A stretch of 15,313 nt of DNA from Cyclostephanos tholiformis (GCA_036939975.1 JALLPB010000490.1:1-15313), one strand, 5' to 3'. Counted from the stretch's first letter, positions 1 to 8,901 are shown. Translations and numbers: made by a program. Notes: a model not told the origin generated them from the sequence alone.

Positions 1-370
1 AGGGTACGGCCCCTGTATTTAGTCCCGATGACTTCAGTTTTCTTCGAGCTTTTTTCACAGGCCTGGGAAAGGGTGAGGACCCAATGGAGGGTGGTAGGGG
101 GGTCCTCTTTGGTATTTACTATGATAAAACCTAAGCCTAAGTGAGATAATTCATTAGCTTATGCTATGCCATCATTAGTTTTATGATAATAACTTTATTA
201 ATATCTCCACTAGGCGATGGAAGAGGACAACACCATGGTTCACGCCAACCAGTGAGCATGAATTTTTTTGTTGGAATGAAGGATTTTGGATTGAGATGGT
301 TTCTCGCTTTAGGAAACCCTGCGTAGGAACTTGTGGATTTTTGTCAATATTGACCCTATGACGTCACATG

Positions 371-384
371 ACTACACGTGTAGT
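371..384. repeat. Perfect 14-bp palindrome
   Basis: ACTACACGTGTAGT is self-complementary with no spacer and contains a CACGTG E-box core. It lies beside a dispersed inverted pair TAGGGTACAA (393-402) and TTGTACCCTA (526-535). No gene lies near enough to assign a regulatory role; it may be a remnant of a repeat. Confidence 0.5.
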
Positions 385-584
385 TCGTGTTATAGGGTAC
401 AATAAAGTGTACCAAAACCTCAAAGATAATACCATATTGTTTTAGTCCTTTTTACTGGAATGATGCTGGCTGGAAGCATCATATTGTAGACTTATTCCTA
501 CGTTAAATTGTATACAAAATCATTTTTGTACCCTACAAATAAATGAGAGAACTGGTGATACAAAAACTAAAGTTTTCATACAAC

Positions 585-615
585 GTATCATACATATATG
601 TGGTATGTATGATAC
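585..615. repeat. Perfect 12-bp inverted repeat (hairpin)
   Basis: The arms GTATCATACATA (585-596) and TATGTATGATAC (604-615) are exactly complementary around a 7-base loop. It lies in CpG-poor repeat-like DNA and has no adjacent gene. It is probably part of a decayed element. Confidence 0.6.
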
Positions 616-763
616 TCATTACTAGATTTAGTACCTAAAACTAAGAGCTCATAACCTATCTCCTGCAAGTCAGGAGCCCTTCCATGAGCTCGGAAGATTG
701 TCTCTAGCGGCCAATTGTTCTTGTGCTCCCTACCTCCCACCACGAGCTTCACCCTATGGTGAA

Positions 764-1342
764 TCACATCGTGCTCATAGTAAAATAGTGCTTTGCGCTG
801 ATGTGCATCATTGACAGAATCGATCGATGGAACTTGAAGCCGATGGCATACCCTATGCTGGGGTCCCCGTCACCCTTGATTCCATCGCGCCCGTGCTGGG
901 GGGCAGTGTCCTTCTTCAAGATGAGGGGACTTTGGCTGTCTTTGAAATGGATGGCCACTCCTCCATCTCCTCAAACAAGAGCTTAACAGTTGAGGCCTCC
1001 AGGTTGCTGCCACTGCTCTCTCTCTCTCAGCTCCCAAGGTGGCTCTTCATATGGCCACAACCTTCCTCGGGACTCAGCGGTCATGCTTTGAGTGTACCCT
1101 CAATCCACGGGATCAGCTTTTGGATACATCTACCTTGCACTTGACAATCGCTTCCACCAAGAACCCCTTATTGCCTTCTTTGACAATGTGGGACAAGCGG
1201 TGCATGTCCTCCAATCCTGGGCCCAGATTTTGACATTTTTCTTTGATTCAACTTCCTTATCACACATAACATCCTCTTCATCTGCAACTTCCCTCCACGC
1301 ATGATCCCTGTGGGTCAGCACATTCTGGAGGGGACCAAATAA
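764..1342 (-). pseudogene. Decayed minus-strand coding relic, unknown family
   Basis: Read on the minus strand from about 1342 to 764, one single frame runs about 190 codons with only four internal stops, where about nine would be expected by chance. The two longest open runs (1321-1130 and 958-764) are in the same frame. The translation is charged and tryptophan-bearing, including WREVADEEDVMCDKEVE and KNVKIWAQDWRTC in the first part and DTAPQHGRDGIKGDGDPS in the last. Two internal stops are TGA, which could come from CGA by CpG deamination, fitting the low CpG of the region. No domain is recognised. It could be a transposon gene fragment or a chance open frame. Confidence 0.3.
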
Positions 1343-2073
1343 TCAATCAACACCACACCCAACCTCTCATGGCTCTCAGAGATTCCCTTGAGCCTACTCA
1401 TACCAAGGTCCTCTTGCACACCACCACCACTTTGAATGGTCCCATCTAGGCAGTTGGCAGCAACTCTTCAGCCTCATGCTAACATGACCTACCGGGCCAC
1501 CCTACCTCACGGCATGCATTGTCCTGACCCTGAAGGGATCGATTTCCAGCCATTTCATGGTTCTCCCAACCCACCCATCCCAATAGCCATGATGGACCCA
1601 CCCAGCTATGGCAACTACTCTCCCCTGACAACAAGCTTTGACATTTCAGTATATGGGGGTTCTCACGAAACCTCTCAACATGGGGGGACCAGCGCCATTG
1701 GCATCAGTTACGTGGTACTTTGATTTTAAGAGTGCAATCCATTGGCAGTTGTTTGGCCTTTGGTTGTTGGAACATTAGTCCCTACATCCTAGGACTCCTT
1801 GGAAACATCTGTGTTAAAAAAATTGAAAAAAATCGTGAGGTATTTTACGAGCTCTATCTGGTCACAACAACGGTCCAAAAAAGGGCCTATTTGATTAATT
1901 CAGCTAGTGTGCATATAAAATATAATAACATAACTCGCTGGGTATAAGTCGTATCTTAAATATTATGATATCTGCAAAAGAGCACAATGAGACACGTTGA
2001 ATGGTACATGGGTTGCCTAAGTAAAACATGACTGCAAATAGGTCATACAACACAGTTTTAGTTTATGTTGAAG

Positions 2074-2340
2074 TTATGAAAAATAAAAAATAAAACGTAT
2101 TGAAATGCTCCCACTCAATCCATCATCCAATTGGGTCCTCATCATGAGCTGATCATGGTGCCAATAGTGCAGCCCTACATCCAGGATGCATGCGAATAAG
2201 GTTCTGGTCCTTCTCCCACTTTGGGGGTGGTGGAATGTGGGTCTGGAGTTGATTTCATGGAGCTCAAAAAACTCCACCAAAACGCCTCCCCTGTGGCCCT
2301 CCTCCATTGTCCCACACCCCCAACCCAACTCATCTCTATG
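2074..2340 (-). pseudogene. Minus-strand open-frame relic, unknown family
   Basis: About 88 codons are open on the minus strand, with residues that look protein-like (for example GVLVEFFELHEINSRPTF and LFACILDVGLHYWHHD). Upstream the frame is closed by TGA at 2341-2343, beyond which it stays open for only about ten more codons. There is no ATG in a good position: the in-frame ATG nearest the 5' end lies at codon 12 or so. It has the same strand and same CpG-poor setting as the relic at 764-1342, so both may belong to one decayed element. No domain is recognised and a chance open frame is possible. Confidence 0.25.
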
Positions 2341-2734
2341 TCATAGGCCATGGCATTGTGGCAGGAAACATCCTTGCTAATCGCTGCAATTCTCTAAATA
2401 GTCATTGCTGGTGTAAGCAGACAACAGACAGTTGCCCAAATCCTTATATCTTCTTCAAGGAAGAAGACAGCTGCTGGATCCAAGTATTTGTTGAGGACGA
2501 CCACAATCTATACGACAATTCCTATGTGGAATAAGTCGACACCTCAGCTTGGTTGAATATCTTGAATCAGAAAAAAATTTCAGAGGAATCTGTGCCAAGT
2601 TTACCGAAGGCTATGTACAGGATCCAAATCTGGATCCAGTTCAATGCATGCCCTATATGTAGACTCTAGTACAGGATGGCGAATTTCTGAGGTGACAACT
2701 TGCCACCTCCGAATGTGTGCCTAGAACATACCAG

Positions 2735-2756
2735 ATTGCATAGAATCCTATGCAAT
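2735..2756. repeat. 9-bp inverted repeat
   Basis: ATTGCATAG and CTATGCAAT are exact reverse complements separated by 4 bases. It lies in gene-free, CpG-poor DNA and no function is apparent. Confidence 0.45.
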
Positions 2757-3059
2757 GCGCATGTTCCTCAACCATCATTTGAGATCGCTTTTCAACTTAA
2801 AATGAGCTCATAATTTTCAAATCCAGACTTTTGTATAATACCTTTCTCTCTTGCAGTGGAAGCTCTACTTAAGTCTACACCCTCCAATACTCTCTCATCC
2901 CTCAAGAAACACTTAGGACACCCTTTCTCTTGTTTCGTCCTCCCCCAATTGTTACCAACAGTTGATTGTTGTGTAGGATTAGAAGCACAGCATCTGCCAG
3001 TATCCTGCCAGCTGCTGGCCATCCATCATGCCCCCATTATCATCTCTCATTGTAGTTGT

Positions 3060-3259
3060 TCATTTGTCTTCATCCCCATCGATGCCATCGGCTTTGTCTT
3101 GATCGCTATTATTGTTGTTGTCATCTTTGTTATTGTCCTCAATGTTGGCATCATCACAATATTTGTCCATTTTTTGTCATTTTGGCCATTGTTGTCACTG
3201 CCATCCGCTTCATTGTGGCCATTGCCATTGTAGTCCATGTTGTCCTTGTCATCCATCAA
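3060..3259 (-). pseudogene. Asp/Asn-rich low-complexity coding-like tract with frame break
   Basis: The minus strand reads as GAY/AAY/GGC codons giving a D/N/G/K-rich peptide (MDDKDNMDYNGNGHNEADG at its start). At the run of six T (plus strand 3170-3175) the D/N-rich register moves to another frame, where it continues as DDANIEDNNKDDNNNNSD to a TGA at 3060-3062. A single-base indel in the homopolymer explains the switch. This resembles a decayed exon with an acidic linker. Alternatively it is an imperfect trinucleotide repeat that was never coding. Confidence 0.3.
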
Positions 3260-4333
3260 ATCGTAACAAACTCGTCATTGTAGCCACTTTTGTTTTTGTG
3301 CCCCTTGATTGCCAATCAGAGGAATTGGGCAAAACCAAGCCACCACAACATTGCCCATGATCTTTGGATGGAGCACACATCATCGGCCATAAACAAACAG
3401 GGGTTGTTAGAACAAATATGATGACATCAATGCCCACGATCTCATCAAGTCAGAAATACCATGGTTCTTGTGGTGTTTGGATGGACTTATCTTATTCTAC
3501 AGTATTTTCTATTAATTCCTACATTAATTTCTTTCTCATCACCAAAAAGCAAGCCACAACACATGTTTTTGACTCTCACGATGACACAACAACACCAAAA
3601 ATCAACTTGGCTGCAGCAGAGTTGACCCCCTCAACATGTGGTCAAAGTGCTTACCAAAGTGCCGCTGACAACTAAACACCATGATCGATGATACTGTCAA
3701 AGCGATTTGGACGATGATCACTATCAATGGAGCTATGCTCCTCCAAGCCAATGATGAATCCAGCTAGTTTTGATGAATCCGGCTAAGGCAACAGATGAAC
3801 TGATAAGTATTTTTTCTTCAATAGATCTAACATAGGAATAAGTACCCAAAACCAGATTTTTCAATTTAATTAATGACCAAATGTCTTCTATTTCTCAGGG
3901 AAAACATCATCACTTTCATGATTTTTATCTCAAATACTTAGCAGTGCACAATCACAAACTAATACCATAGGGAGAAAGAGGACAGTCTGAGCTTTCCAAT
4001 GGTATATGGGTTGGGGGGTATCAGACAGAGTCTGCATAGGTTAAAGTATGTACGCATTGCCTTACTGTGGAGTAAAGGTTTTTTAAAGCTGCTGATCATG
4101 ATTTTCTTGTGCCACACATCGAAATGACGTGCACTCACCCTAGCCATCCGGCGATATATATTTTTGCCAATGCTGCCTGAGTCCTCATCTTGCTTCAGCC
4201 CAATTTCCGAGAGCTGTTGAGGGCACCATGGTTGCTATGTTTTGGGTTATGCATTGGTAAGTATCGTAGTATTGGGCAAGTAGTTCAGACTTAGTTGTTC
4301 AGTGTAGAGCAATTGCACCATCCAAAGTAGATC

Positions 4334-4402
4334 GGATGGGTACAAAGCATTATTGTTTCTCACATCAAAATTGTGAGAAACAATTATGCTTTGCACCCAT
4401 CC
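4334..4402. repeat. Long fold-back hairpin (31-bp arms)
   Basis: The left arm 4334-4364 and right arm 4372-4402 are reverse complements at all but two positions, with a 7-base loop. The arms begin GGATGGGTACAAAGC and end GCTTTGCACCCATCC. The mismatches are one A/C and one T/T. Such a compact near-perfect fold-back could be a miniature element remnant or a small-RNA precursor-like hairpin. Nothing in the flanks decides between these. Confidence 0.7.
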
Positions 4403-5293
4403 AAAAAAAACAGAACAGCCATTTAAAAATGGATATGCATAGGAATCTGTACCACCTGTCCATTTTTTTCTATCCTATATAAGTAGGAATAAGTATGAAA
4501 TCAAGCAGGAAAATACATCCTTTCAAACAATTAATTTTCATTTAGATAGAATAAATTGGGAGTAGTGATTTGTATCCAGGTCCCATATTTGTTCTTCAGA
4601 GGTATGCCTTGTTGCTGGGAGTGTGGCTGCATGGTGGCGGCCGCATGACAACAGCAGCCACCATGATTGTGAATAAATTGTCTCCTCCTTCTCCTTTGTC
4701 ACCTTCTTTGGCACTGCCACCACCACACATCATGCCTGCAGCATGTTCTCTTCCAGTGGAAGTTGCCAAGCAGATGGCTCCGATGTTGATGATGATGCTT
4801 ATTGTCACTGCATTGGAGGCTTTCCTATGAAGAAAAAAGGAAAACCCATTCCAACAACTCCCATCAATGCATCATTATTAGAATGGTTTAATTAACAGAT
4901 TTACAATGATAAATCATAATTTTAACAACATAGCCTTATCACTTAATATGCTGGTTGATTGTCATATGCAGCAGTGCTGGGGGTGATGCACCATGGCGGC
5001 CATAGGATGGCGGCAGCCATTTGTTCATTTATTGCTAGCATTTACTTAGCTAAAACACATATCACATCAGCATAACAAAACATCATCATTGCCTAATTGC
5101 TGGTGCACTGATGATAACATCATCACAAGTAATGGAGATTGACATGACCCCATATAGCAATGGGTCAGCATCACCCTTGACAACCTATCCCCCACTGGAT
5201 CATGCCAAACTGACCACTTCTCAAGTCAAGTTGACTCTGGTACTGCCTGGTCAAAAATCCATTTACTATGTACTTTCTACACTATTAGAACAT

Positions 5294-5366
5294 TCATAAA
5301 AACATAAAAACAAAAAAAGATAAAAACATAAAAAGATAAAAACATAAAACATAAAAACATAAAAAG
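5294..5366. repeat. A-rich ACATAAAA minisatellite
   Basis: Imperfect tandem units of the type ACATAAAA and GATAAAA (about 8-12 bases each) run through this stretch, which is almost all A on the plus strand. It lies about 190 bp upstream of the DUF6818-like ORF. Confidence 0.7.
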
Positions 5367-5479
5367 CATCCAATATTTTTACAAAAAGTACATCTAATTA
5401 TCCCTAAGTTATTCTCACCAATGCCAGACCTGCCAGTCGCCACAATTGTGCCCGTACCTTCTCCAAACCCTCTCTATTG

Positions 5480-5491
5480 CCCCCCCCCCCC
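5480..5491 (+). repeat. C12 homopolymer
   Basis: Twelve consecutive C residues lie 65 bp upstream of the start of the DUF6818-like ORF. The exact length may be uncertain because of sequencing slippage. Confidence 0.6.
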
Positions 5492-5556
5492 TGCTGGCGT
5501 CACGCACACCCATCATGTACAATACAAAATCCAATATCTGTCATTAGCCCATCATC

Positions 5557-6123
5557 ATGCCAAAAAGATTCACCTACTCAAAGGGTGAGCTTGACAACTT
5601 CCTTGACATCATTGAGGATGTTCTCCCAAACTCCTTGACAGCATGGGAATGCATTGCTGAAGGCCACTCATTGAAATACCCCAATATAGGCCAGAGAGTG
5701 GATAGCCTCACACAAAAATTCAAGGAATTACACAACACGAGGATTCCTACCAGTGACCCAAATTGTTCTCCGGCTGTTGTTCAGGCAAAGTGTCTAAGGC
5801 ACCAAATTGTCAACAAGATGGATGAGACTGACCTTAATTCTGTAATGGATTGGAGGTGGATGACACCATATGGCGATGCTGTCAGGAATTTGGATTTATT
5901 TAGGGGTCAGGCCAGAAGTGATGGGCTTTCAGAGAAAGACAAGGAGAAGGAGGATGATGGTGTTGATAATTCCATACGTCGATGGTCTTGCATAAGATAT
6001 GATGATGGAATTGCATTTTTGGACAATCAGATGAATGATTGTGAGCTAATCTTCAAGTGTAAACTTGAATGCCAAAAAAGCCATGAACACACACACTCAG
6101 GGGAAGAAAATAGGGGTACCTAA
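5557..6123 (+). CDS. DUF6818-like Myb/SANT-type DNA-binding protein
   Basis: This is a 188-residue intact ORF whose first ATG follows an in-frame TAG at 5545-5547. Residues about 5-90 match, from memory, the trihelix/Myb-SANT-like domain catalogued as DUF6818: an acidic first helix (KGELDNFLDIIEDVLP), W30 in AWECIAE, the YPNIGQRVDSLTQKFKEL segment (41-58), the SDPNCSP turn (66-72) and a following AK.L...I helix. The C-terminal half is charged with no recognised domain. Homologues are frequent in repeats of oomycetes and diatoms, so a transposon-associated DNA-binding protein is likely. The ORF is CpG-poor like the flank upstream, with only about five CpG in 567 bases, yet it has no internal stop. 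It could be the first exon of a longer gene. It is convergent with the GT61 gene, 217 bp away. Confidence 0.65.
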   Translation: MPKRFTYSKGELDNFLDIIEDVLPNSLTAWECIAEGHSLKYPNIGQRVDSLTQKFKELHNTRIPTSDPNCSPAVVQAKCLRHQIVNKMDETDLNSVMDWRWMTPYGDAVRNLDLFRGQARSDGLSEKDKEKEDDGVDNSIRRWSCIRYDDGIAFLDNQMNDCELIFKCKLECQKSHEHTHSGEENRGT

Positions 6124-6291
6124 TTCCACATCGTGTTTTCCTTTCGAAAGACCTAGATCTCATGGCCGCGACAACTATGGCGATAATTCAGCCATCGTGC
6201 TAAGTTTCAATCATCGTGCAAATTTTGTCTGAAGCACGAAGTCCTATCGGTGGGTTTCACCATCCTCCGTGTCTTAATCCTGACAGACACT

Positions 6292-6325
6292 TCTATTCTC
6301 CTCTCTTGAGACGTCTATTCTCCTC
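6292..6325. repeat. Short direct repeat, 12-mer twice
   Basis: TCTATTCTCCTC occurs at 6292-6303 and 6314-6325, just downstream of the GT61 stop codon (in its 3' flank). It is probably a small local duplication. Confidence 0.5.
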
Positions 6326-6340
6326 GATGAGCCTTCCACA

Positions 6341-7930
6341 TCAATATCGTATATCATCCGTAATTTTTTTTCGCTCTACTCCATCCAGTAGCTCACGGAC
6401 GACACCGACGATGGCGGGCACATCCGCCTCGAAGCTGTCCCAATAATTCCTGGCGCGACCTTGAACCAGCATCGTGCTCCTAAGGCCCAGGGCCCGTGCC
6501 GTCCGTTGATGGCAAGAATTCAATCCCGTGCCGTCGGCGATTACGGGATGGACCTCGATCACCGAGGCGTCGCCTCGCGCGAAGAGTACGTTCGATAGAC
6601 CGGCGCCGTGAGGTCCGACTATTATCTTCGCGTTACGGTGAAGCACGATGGTGTCCTCCATGGTCTCGTTACCGAGGAACTCGATCACGACGCACGGGCG
6701 GGTGCGTGGGACATTCGACGAAAACTCCGACCCGAGCGCGGCGATTAGGTCGTCGTGGTTCAGCAATCTACGATAATCGCGCCGTTGGACGACGATGGCC
6801 GTCCTCTCGCCCTCGATGACTCCGGGATACCGATCGCGGAATCGTCCGATCGCATCCGCCAGGACGAGCGGCGCGTTCGTATCGATCCTATCCCGTAGCA
6901 GTCGCAATGCCCCGGGCTGTCCGTGTCCGCACCTGGTCGCGGTCGGTATGACTACCGTCCTCGCGCGGTACGCGACGTCGATGTCGTAGGGTTCCCACCT
7001 TCGACCGCGATCGAGGCCGAGGAGGTCGTTCCAGAGGCATATTCGCGACGGTGGCGTCATCAGGGATTGCGGATACGATAGTATCGTCGCGTTGGGATAT
7101 TCGAACGCGAGGGCATCGAATACGTATGCCAATCGAGGCAGATCTTCGATCATGGCGTGGTAATAGGATCCGCCCCAAAATTGTGCGATCACCACCACCG
7201 CCCCGTCGAGGACGCGTACCGCCCTCGTCGAACCCCCCCCCCGTCGATACGACGTCCCCGATCGGACGTACGGACGACCGACCGACGAATCGTCGTCCGT
7301 CCACCTCGACCGGTCGATGAGGGCGAGTATTTGATCGTCGGTGACATTATCGGTCCTGCACCCTCGGGGAAGGTAGGCGACTTCGTCGTCGAACGCTATC
7401 GCGTGAGGTCCGAGCACGTACGCGTCGGACAGCGCGATCAGCCCGCCCAAGGCGCCCTCGAACAGGTACCCGTATTCCCGCGTCGCGTCATCGGGGTCGG
7501 GATCGAGGTCGTTCATTCGACGGAAGCTCCCCGGCCTGTACCGCGCCATCTCGTCCTCCGAGCGAAGTATGGTCGTCGAGTCGTCGTCGTCGTCGTCTTC
7601 GTCGTCGTAATCGTCGCCTTCGTCGTCGTCTTTCGCGGGGGGAGCGTCGTCGTCGTCGTCATGTCGACGATAGGGGGGACGAGGATCGGACGTCGAGGGA
7701 TGGTACGCCGCGACATCCCCGGCGTCGGCATGAATCGCTCGATCGATACCGCCGCCGCCAGGCGGCGGCGGTAGACGCGGGACCATCCACGCGAGCATTG
7801 GATAGGTCGCCACGATTAATGCCAAAGTCAACGCGATGCGTGACGGCCTCCTCGCCGGGGGGATGGACGCCGCGACGTCATTGCCGGTTCGTGCGGCGCT
7901 CGAAGACGAATGTTTGCCCCTACTCCTCAT
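6341..7930 (-). CDS. GT61-family (DUF563) glycosyltransferase-like type II membrane protein
   Basis: This is a 529-residue intact ORF; an in-frame TGA at 7934-7936 lies just upstream of the ATG. Layout: a short cytosolic tail, one hydrophobic helix at about 32-50 (RIALTLALIVATYPMLAWMV), a Pro/Gly stem, a very acidic Asp-rich spacer at about 91-117, then the catalytic region at about 245-462. Family motifs visible are FWGGSYYHAMIEDLPRL (251-267), VVQRRDYRRLLNHDDL (380-395) and GPHGAGLSNVLFARG (439-453) followed by VIEVHP. The family includes Golgi/ER xylosyl-, arabinosyl- and O-GlcNAc-transferases (EOGT type), so a Golgi protein glycosyltransferase is inferred; donor and acceptor are unknown. 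The gene is intron-free and has a remarkable excess of CpG, far above its neighbours, which makes a 205-codon antisense frame open. Confidence 0.85.
   Translation of the reverse strand: MRSRGKHSSSSAARTGNDVAASIPPARRPSRIALTLALIVATYPMLAWMVPRLPPPPGGGGIDRAIHADAGDVAAYHPSTSDPRPPYRRHDDDDDAPPAKDDDEGDDYDDEDDDDDDSTTILRSEDEMARYRPGSFRRMNDLDPDPDDATREYGYLFEGALGGLIALSDAYVLGPHAIAFDDEVAYLPRGCRTDNVTDDQILALIDRSRWTDDDSSVGRPYVRSGTSYRRGGGSTRAVRVLDGAVVVIAQFWGGSYYHAMIEDLPRLAYVFDALAFEYPNATILSYPQSLMTPPSRICLWNDLLGLDRGRRWEPYDIDVAYRARTVVIPTATRCGHGQPGALRLLRDRIDTNAPLVLADAIGRFRDRYPGVIEGERTAIVVQRRDYRRLLNHDDLIAALGSEFSSNVPRTRPCVVIEFLGNETMEDTIVLHRNAKIIVGPHGAGLSNVLFARGDASVIEVHPVIADGTGLNSCHQRTARALGLRSTMLVQGRARNYWDSFEADVPAIVGVVRELLDGVERKKITDDIRY
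7571..7664. repeat. GTC/GAC trinucleotide repeat inside the GT61 gene
   Basis: Imperfect GTC repeats on the plus strand (GAC on the coding strand) encode the Asp-rich spacer of the GT61 protein. There are two clusters, around 7571-7630 and 7645-7664. In-frame length variation between alleles would be expected here. Confidence 0.75.
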
Positions 7931-8580
7931 CTCTCACTCTCCCGTCTCTGCGTGTCGCTTCACACGCGATATTATGGTTAGTAGTGTAGAGGTATTTTTC
8001 CATAGCATAAAAAATGGGGAGTTCTTATCCCACATCCAGTCGCATCAGTGTTGATTACAAACAATTATTGCTTTTTCTCTCCCAGGCTGCCGCCACGCCA
8101 CCCCAACGGTCTTGTTTTTTTGTTTTTTTGTTTTTTTTAATGCGCACACCACAACTCACGGCGCCTGTCAACGGCATAGTCCCCCGCCGCAACACCCAAT
8201 AGGTAATCATCAATAAATCGGCAATCCGATCCGACCTCTGGTTACTGAGCTATGAATATTTTACTGCTGGGGGGGAGAGTGTCGGACTATGCATGGTGGA
8301 CTTGGTTGCGTTTGAAGCGGGCCGCAGGGGGGGAGAGGGCAAATCCAGGCAGTGATTTCTGTGAGCGTATGCGCATACGTACGATAACACGTATTTACTA
8401 TAAAAAAATAAAAAAATAAATCGGTCATGTGTGTCTTACTGCGAAGCTTTTTCCTTCGCTGTTTTCTTTTTTTTCGATTTTTATGCGTAAAATACATAAA
8501 AAGCGTTTTTGTTCTGCGTGTGCGCATGTGGATGCCAAATTTTCCCGAAATATTTTTATGTTTTATGCGTATGTTTTACG
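7931..8580. other. Intergenic region upstream of GT61
   Basis: No gene is seen. The stretch includes a T/G run of TTTTTTTG units (about 8113-8138), two copies of GGGGGGGAGAG (around 8270 and 8329), a perfect palindrome CGTATGCGCATACG (8366-8379), and an A-rich run of ATAAAAAA units (8400-8419). The part next to 7930 should hold the GT61 promoter, but no core motif is recognisable. CpG frequency here is ordinary. Confidence 0.5.
8366..8379. repeat. Perfect 14-bp palindrome
   Basis: CGTATGCGCATACG has no spacer. It lies about 440 bp upstream of the GT61 start and about 200 bp outside the left end of the transposon. It could be a factor-binding site, but nothing else supports that. Confidence 0.45.
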
Positions 8581-8604
8581 AGTTTAACCCCATTGGTGCG
8601 CTGT
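8581..8604 (+). repeat. Left terminal inverted repeat of the transposon
   Basis: It begins AGTTTAACCCCA, the twelve bases shared exactly with the reverse complement of 11813-11824, then ATTGGTGCGC-type sequence. In total 21 of 24 positions agree with the right TIR; the mismatches are at positions 13, 15 and 22. The word TTGGTGCG (8593-8600) also forms both arms of the internal palindrome at 11602-11625. Confidence 0.8.
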
Positions 8605-8724
8605 TAGTATTTTTTTTCCTGTGTTACTATTATTCCTTCGTGCTGCCCTACGTATGGTAGATACACCTCCCGTGACGCACCTTTGGACCAAAAAATCGGC
8701 CAACCATGGTGTGCAGCGGCTTTT

Positions 8725-8746
8725 GCCCATAGCGTCGCCTATGGGC
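8725..8746. repeat. Hairpin in the transposon's left subterminal region
   Basis: GCCCATAG (8725-8732) and CTATGGGC (8739-8746) are exact reverse complements around a 6-base loop. It lies downstream of the transposase stop codon and inside the left TIR. On the transposase transcript it would fold in the 3' untranslated region. Confidence 0.6.
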
Positions 8747-8757
8747 CTGCAGTACCC

Positions 8758-8815
8758 AAACAAGGCACATCGCCATCATCCCCACATCGTGGGTGATGTT
8801 GCCTGTGCTTGGTTT
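8758..8815. repeat. Imperfect long inverted repeat, left subterminal region
   Basis: The left arm 8758-8784 (starting AAACAAGGCACA) and the right arm 8790-8815 (ending TGTGCTTGGTTT) are complementary with small bulges and about a 5-base loop. A palindrome CCCCACGTGTGGGG (8821-8834) follows at once. Together with 8725-8746 this makes a dense cluster of hairpins in the 3' non-coding part of the element. Confidence 0.5.
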
Positions 8816-8865
8816 GGTCGCCCCACGTGTGGGGGTCGAGTAATTGGATTTAGTACACACATAGT

Positions 8866-8878
8866 AAAAGTGTTAGAA
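8866..8878 (+). repeat. Subterminal 13-bp direct repeat, copy 1
   Basis: AAAAGTGTTAGAA here is identical to 11785-11797, about 2.9 kb away next to the right TIR. The core AGTGTTAG also occurs inverted at 11568-11575. It is a candidate transposase-binding motif, and it lies inside the element so it is not a target duplication. Confidence 0.5.
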
Positions 8879-8901
8879 TTTTATACTGCTACCATTTACA
8901 T

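Larger units (their letters stand above)
1..5556. other. CpG-poor, gene-poor repeat-like region
   Basis: No convincing intact gene is seen in these 5.5 kb. The sequence is AT-leaning and roughly one CpG occurs per 60 bases, well below what its base composition predicts. It contains short palindromes (371-384, 585-615, 2735-2756), a long hairpin (4334-4402), three copies of the 11-mer TAGGAATAAGT (490-500 minus, 3833-3843 plus, 4484-4494 plus), a codon-like low-complexity tract (3060-3259) and minus-strand open frames interrupted by few stops (764-1342, 2074-2340). This fits old transposable-element DNA decayed by methyl-cytosine deamination. The element type cannot be named from what remains. 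Confidence 0.6.

Noticed and set aside
2307..3233. Plus-strand frame with only four internal stops over about 300 codons
   Set aside because: Much of its length is the reverse of the D/N-rich tract and gives an Ile/Val-rich shadow. It conflicts with the minus-strand relic and shows no domain.
4570..4830. 86-codon plus-strand ORF
   Set aside because: Overlapping frames on both strands are open here because of low complexity, and no protein features stand out.
5111..5299. 62-codon plus-strand ORF upstream of the DUF6818-like gene
   Set aside because: It is short, has no motif, and ends before the A-rich minisatellite. An upstream exon of the DUF6818 gene is conceivable but no clear splice sites join them.
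5294..5366. CRISPR-like array
   Set aside because: The units are 8-12 bases, A-rich and without unique spacers; this is a simple minisatellite in a eukaryote.
6888..7304. 138-codon minus-strand ORF
   Set aside because: It is an alternate frame of the GT61 gene, Arg-rich without motifs.
7157..7774. 205-codon plus-strand ORF
   Set aside because: It is antisense to the GT61 gene and is kept open by the CpG-rich codon pattern; it has no domain and is Arg/Val-rich low complexity.
8230..8275. tRNA-like segment on the minus strand (TAGCTCAGTAACCAGAGG)
   Set aside because: It resembles a tRNA A box and D arm, but no proper anticodon stem, no GGTTC-type T arm and no acceptor pairing follow.
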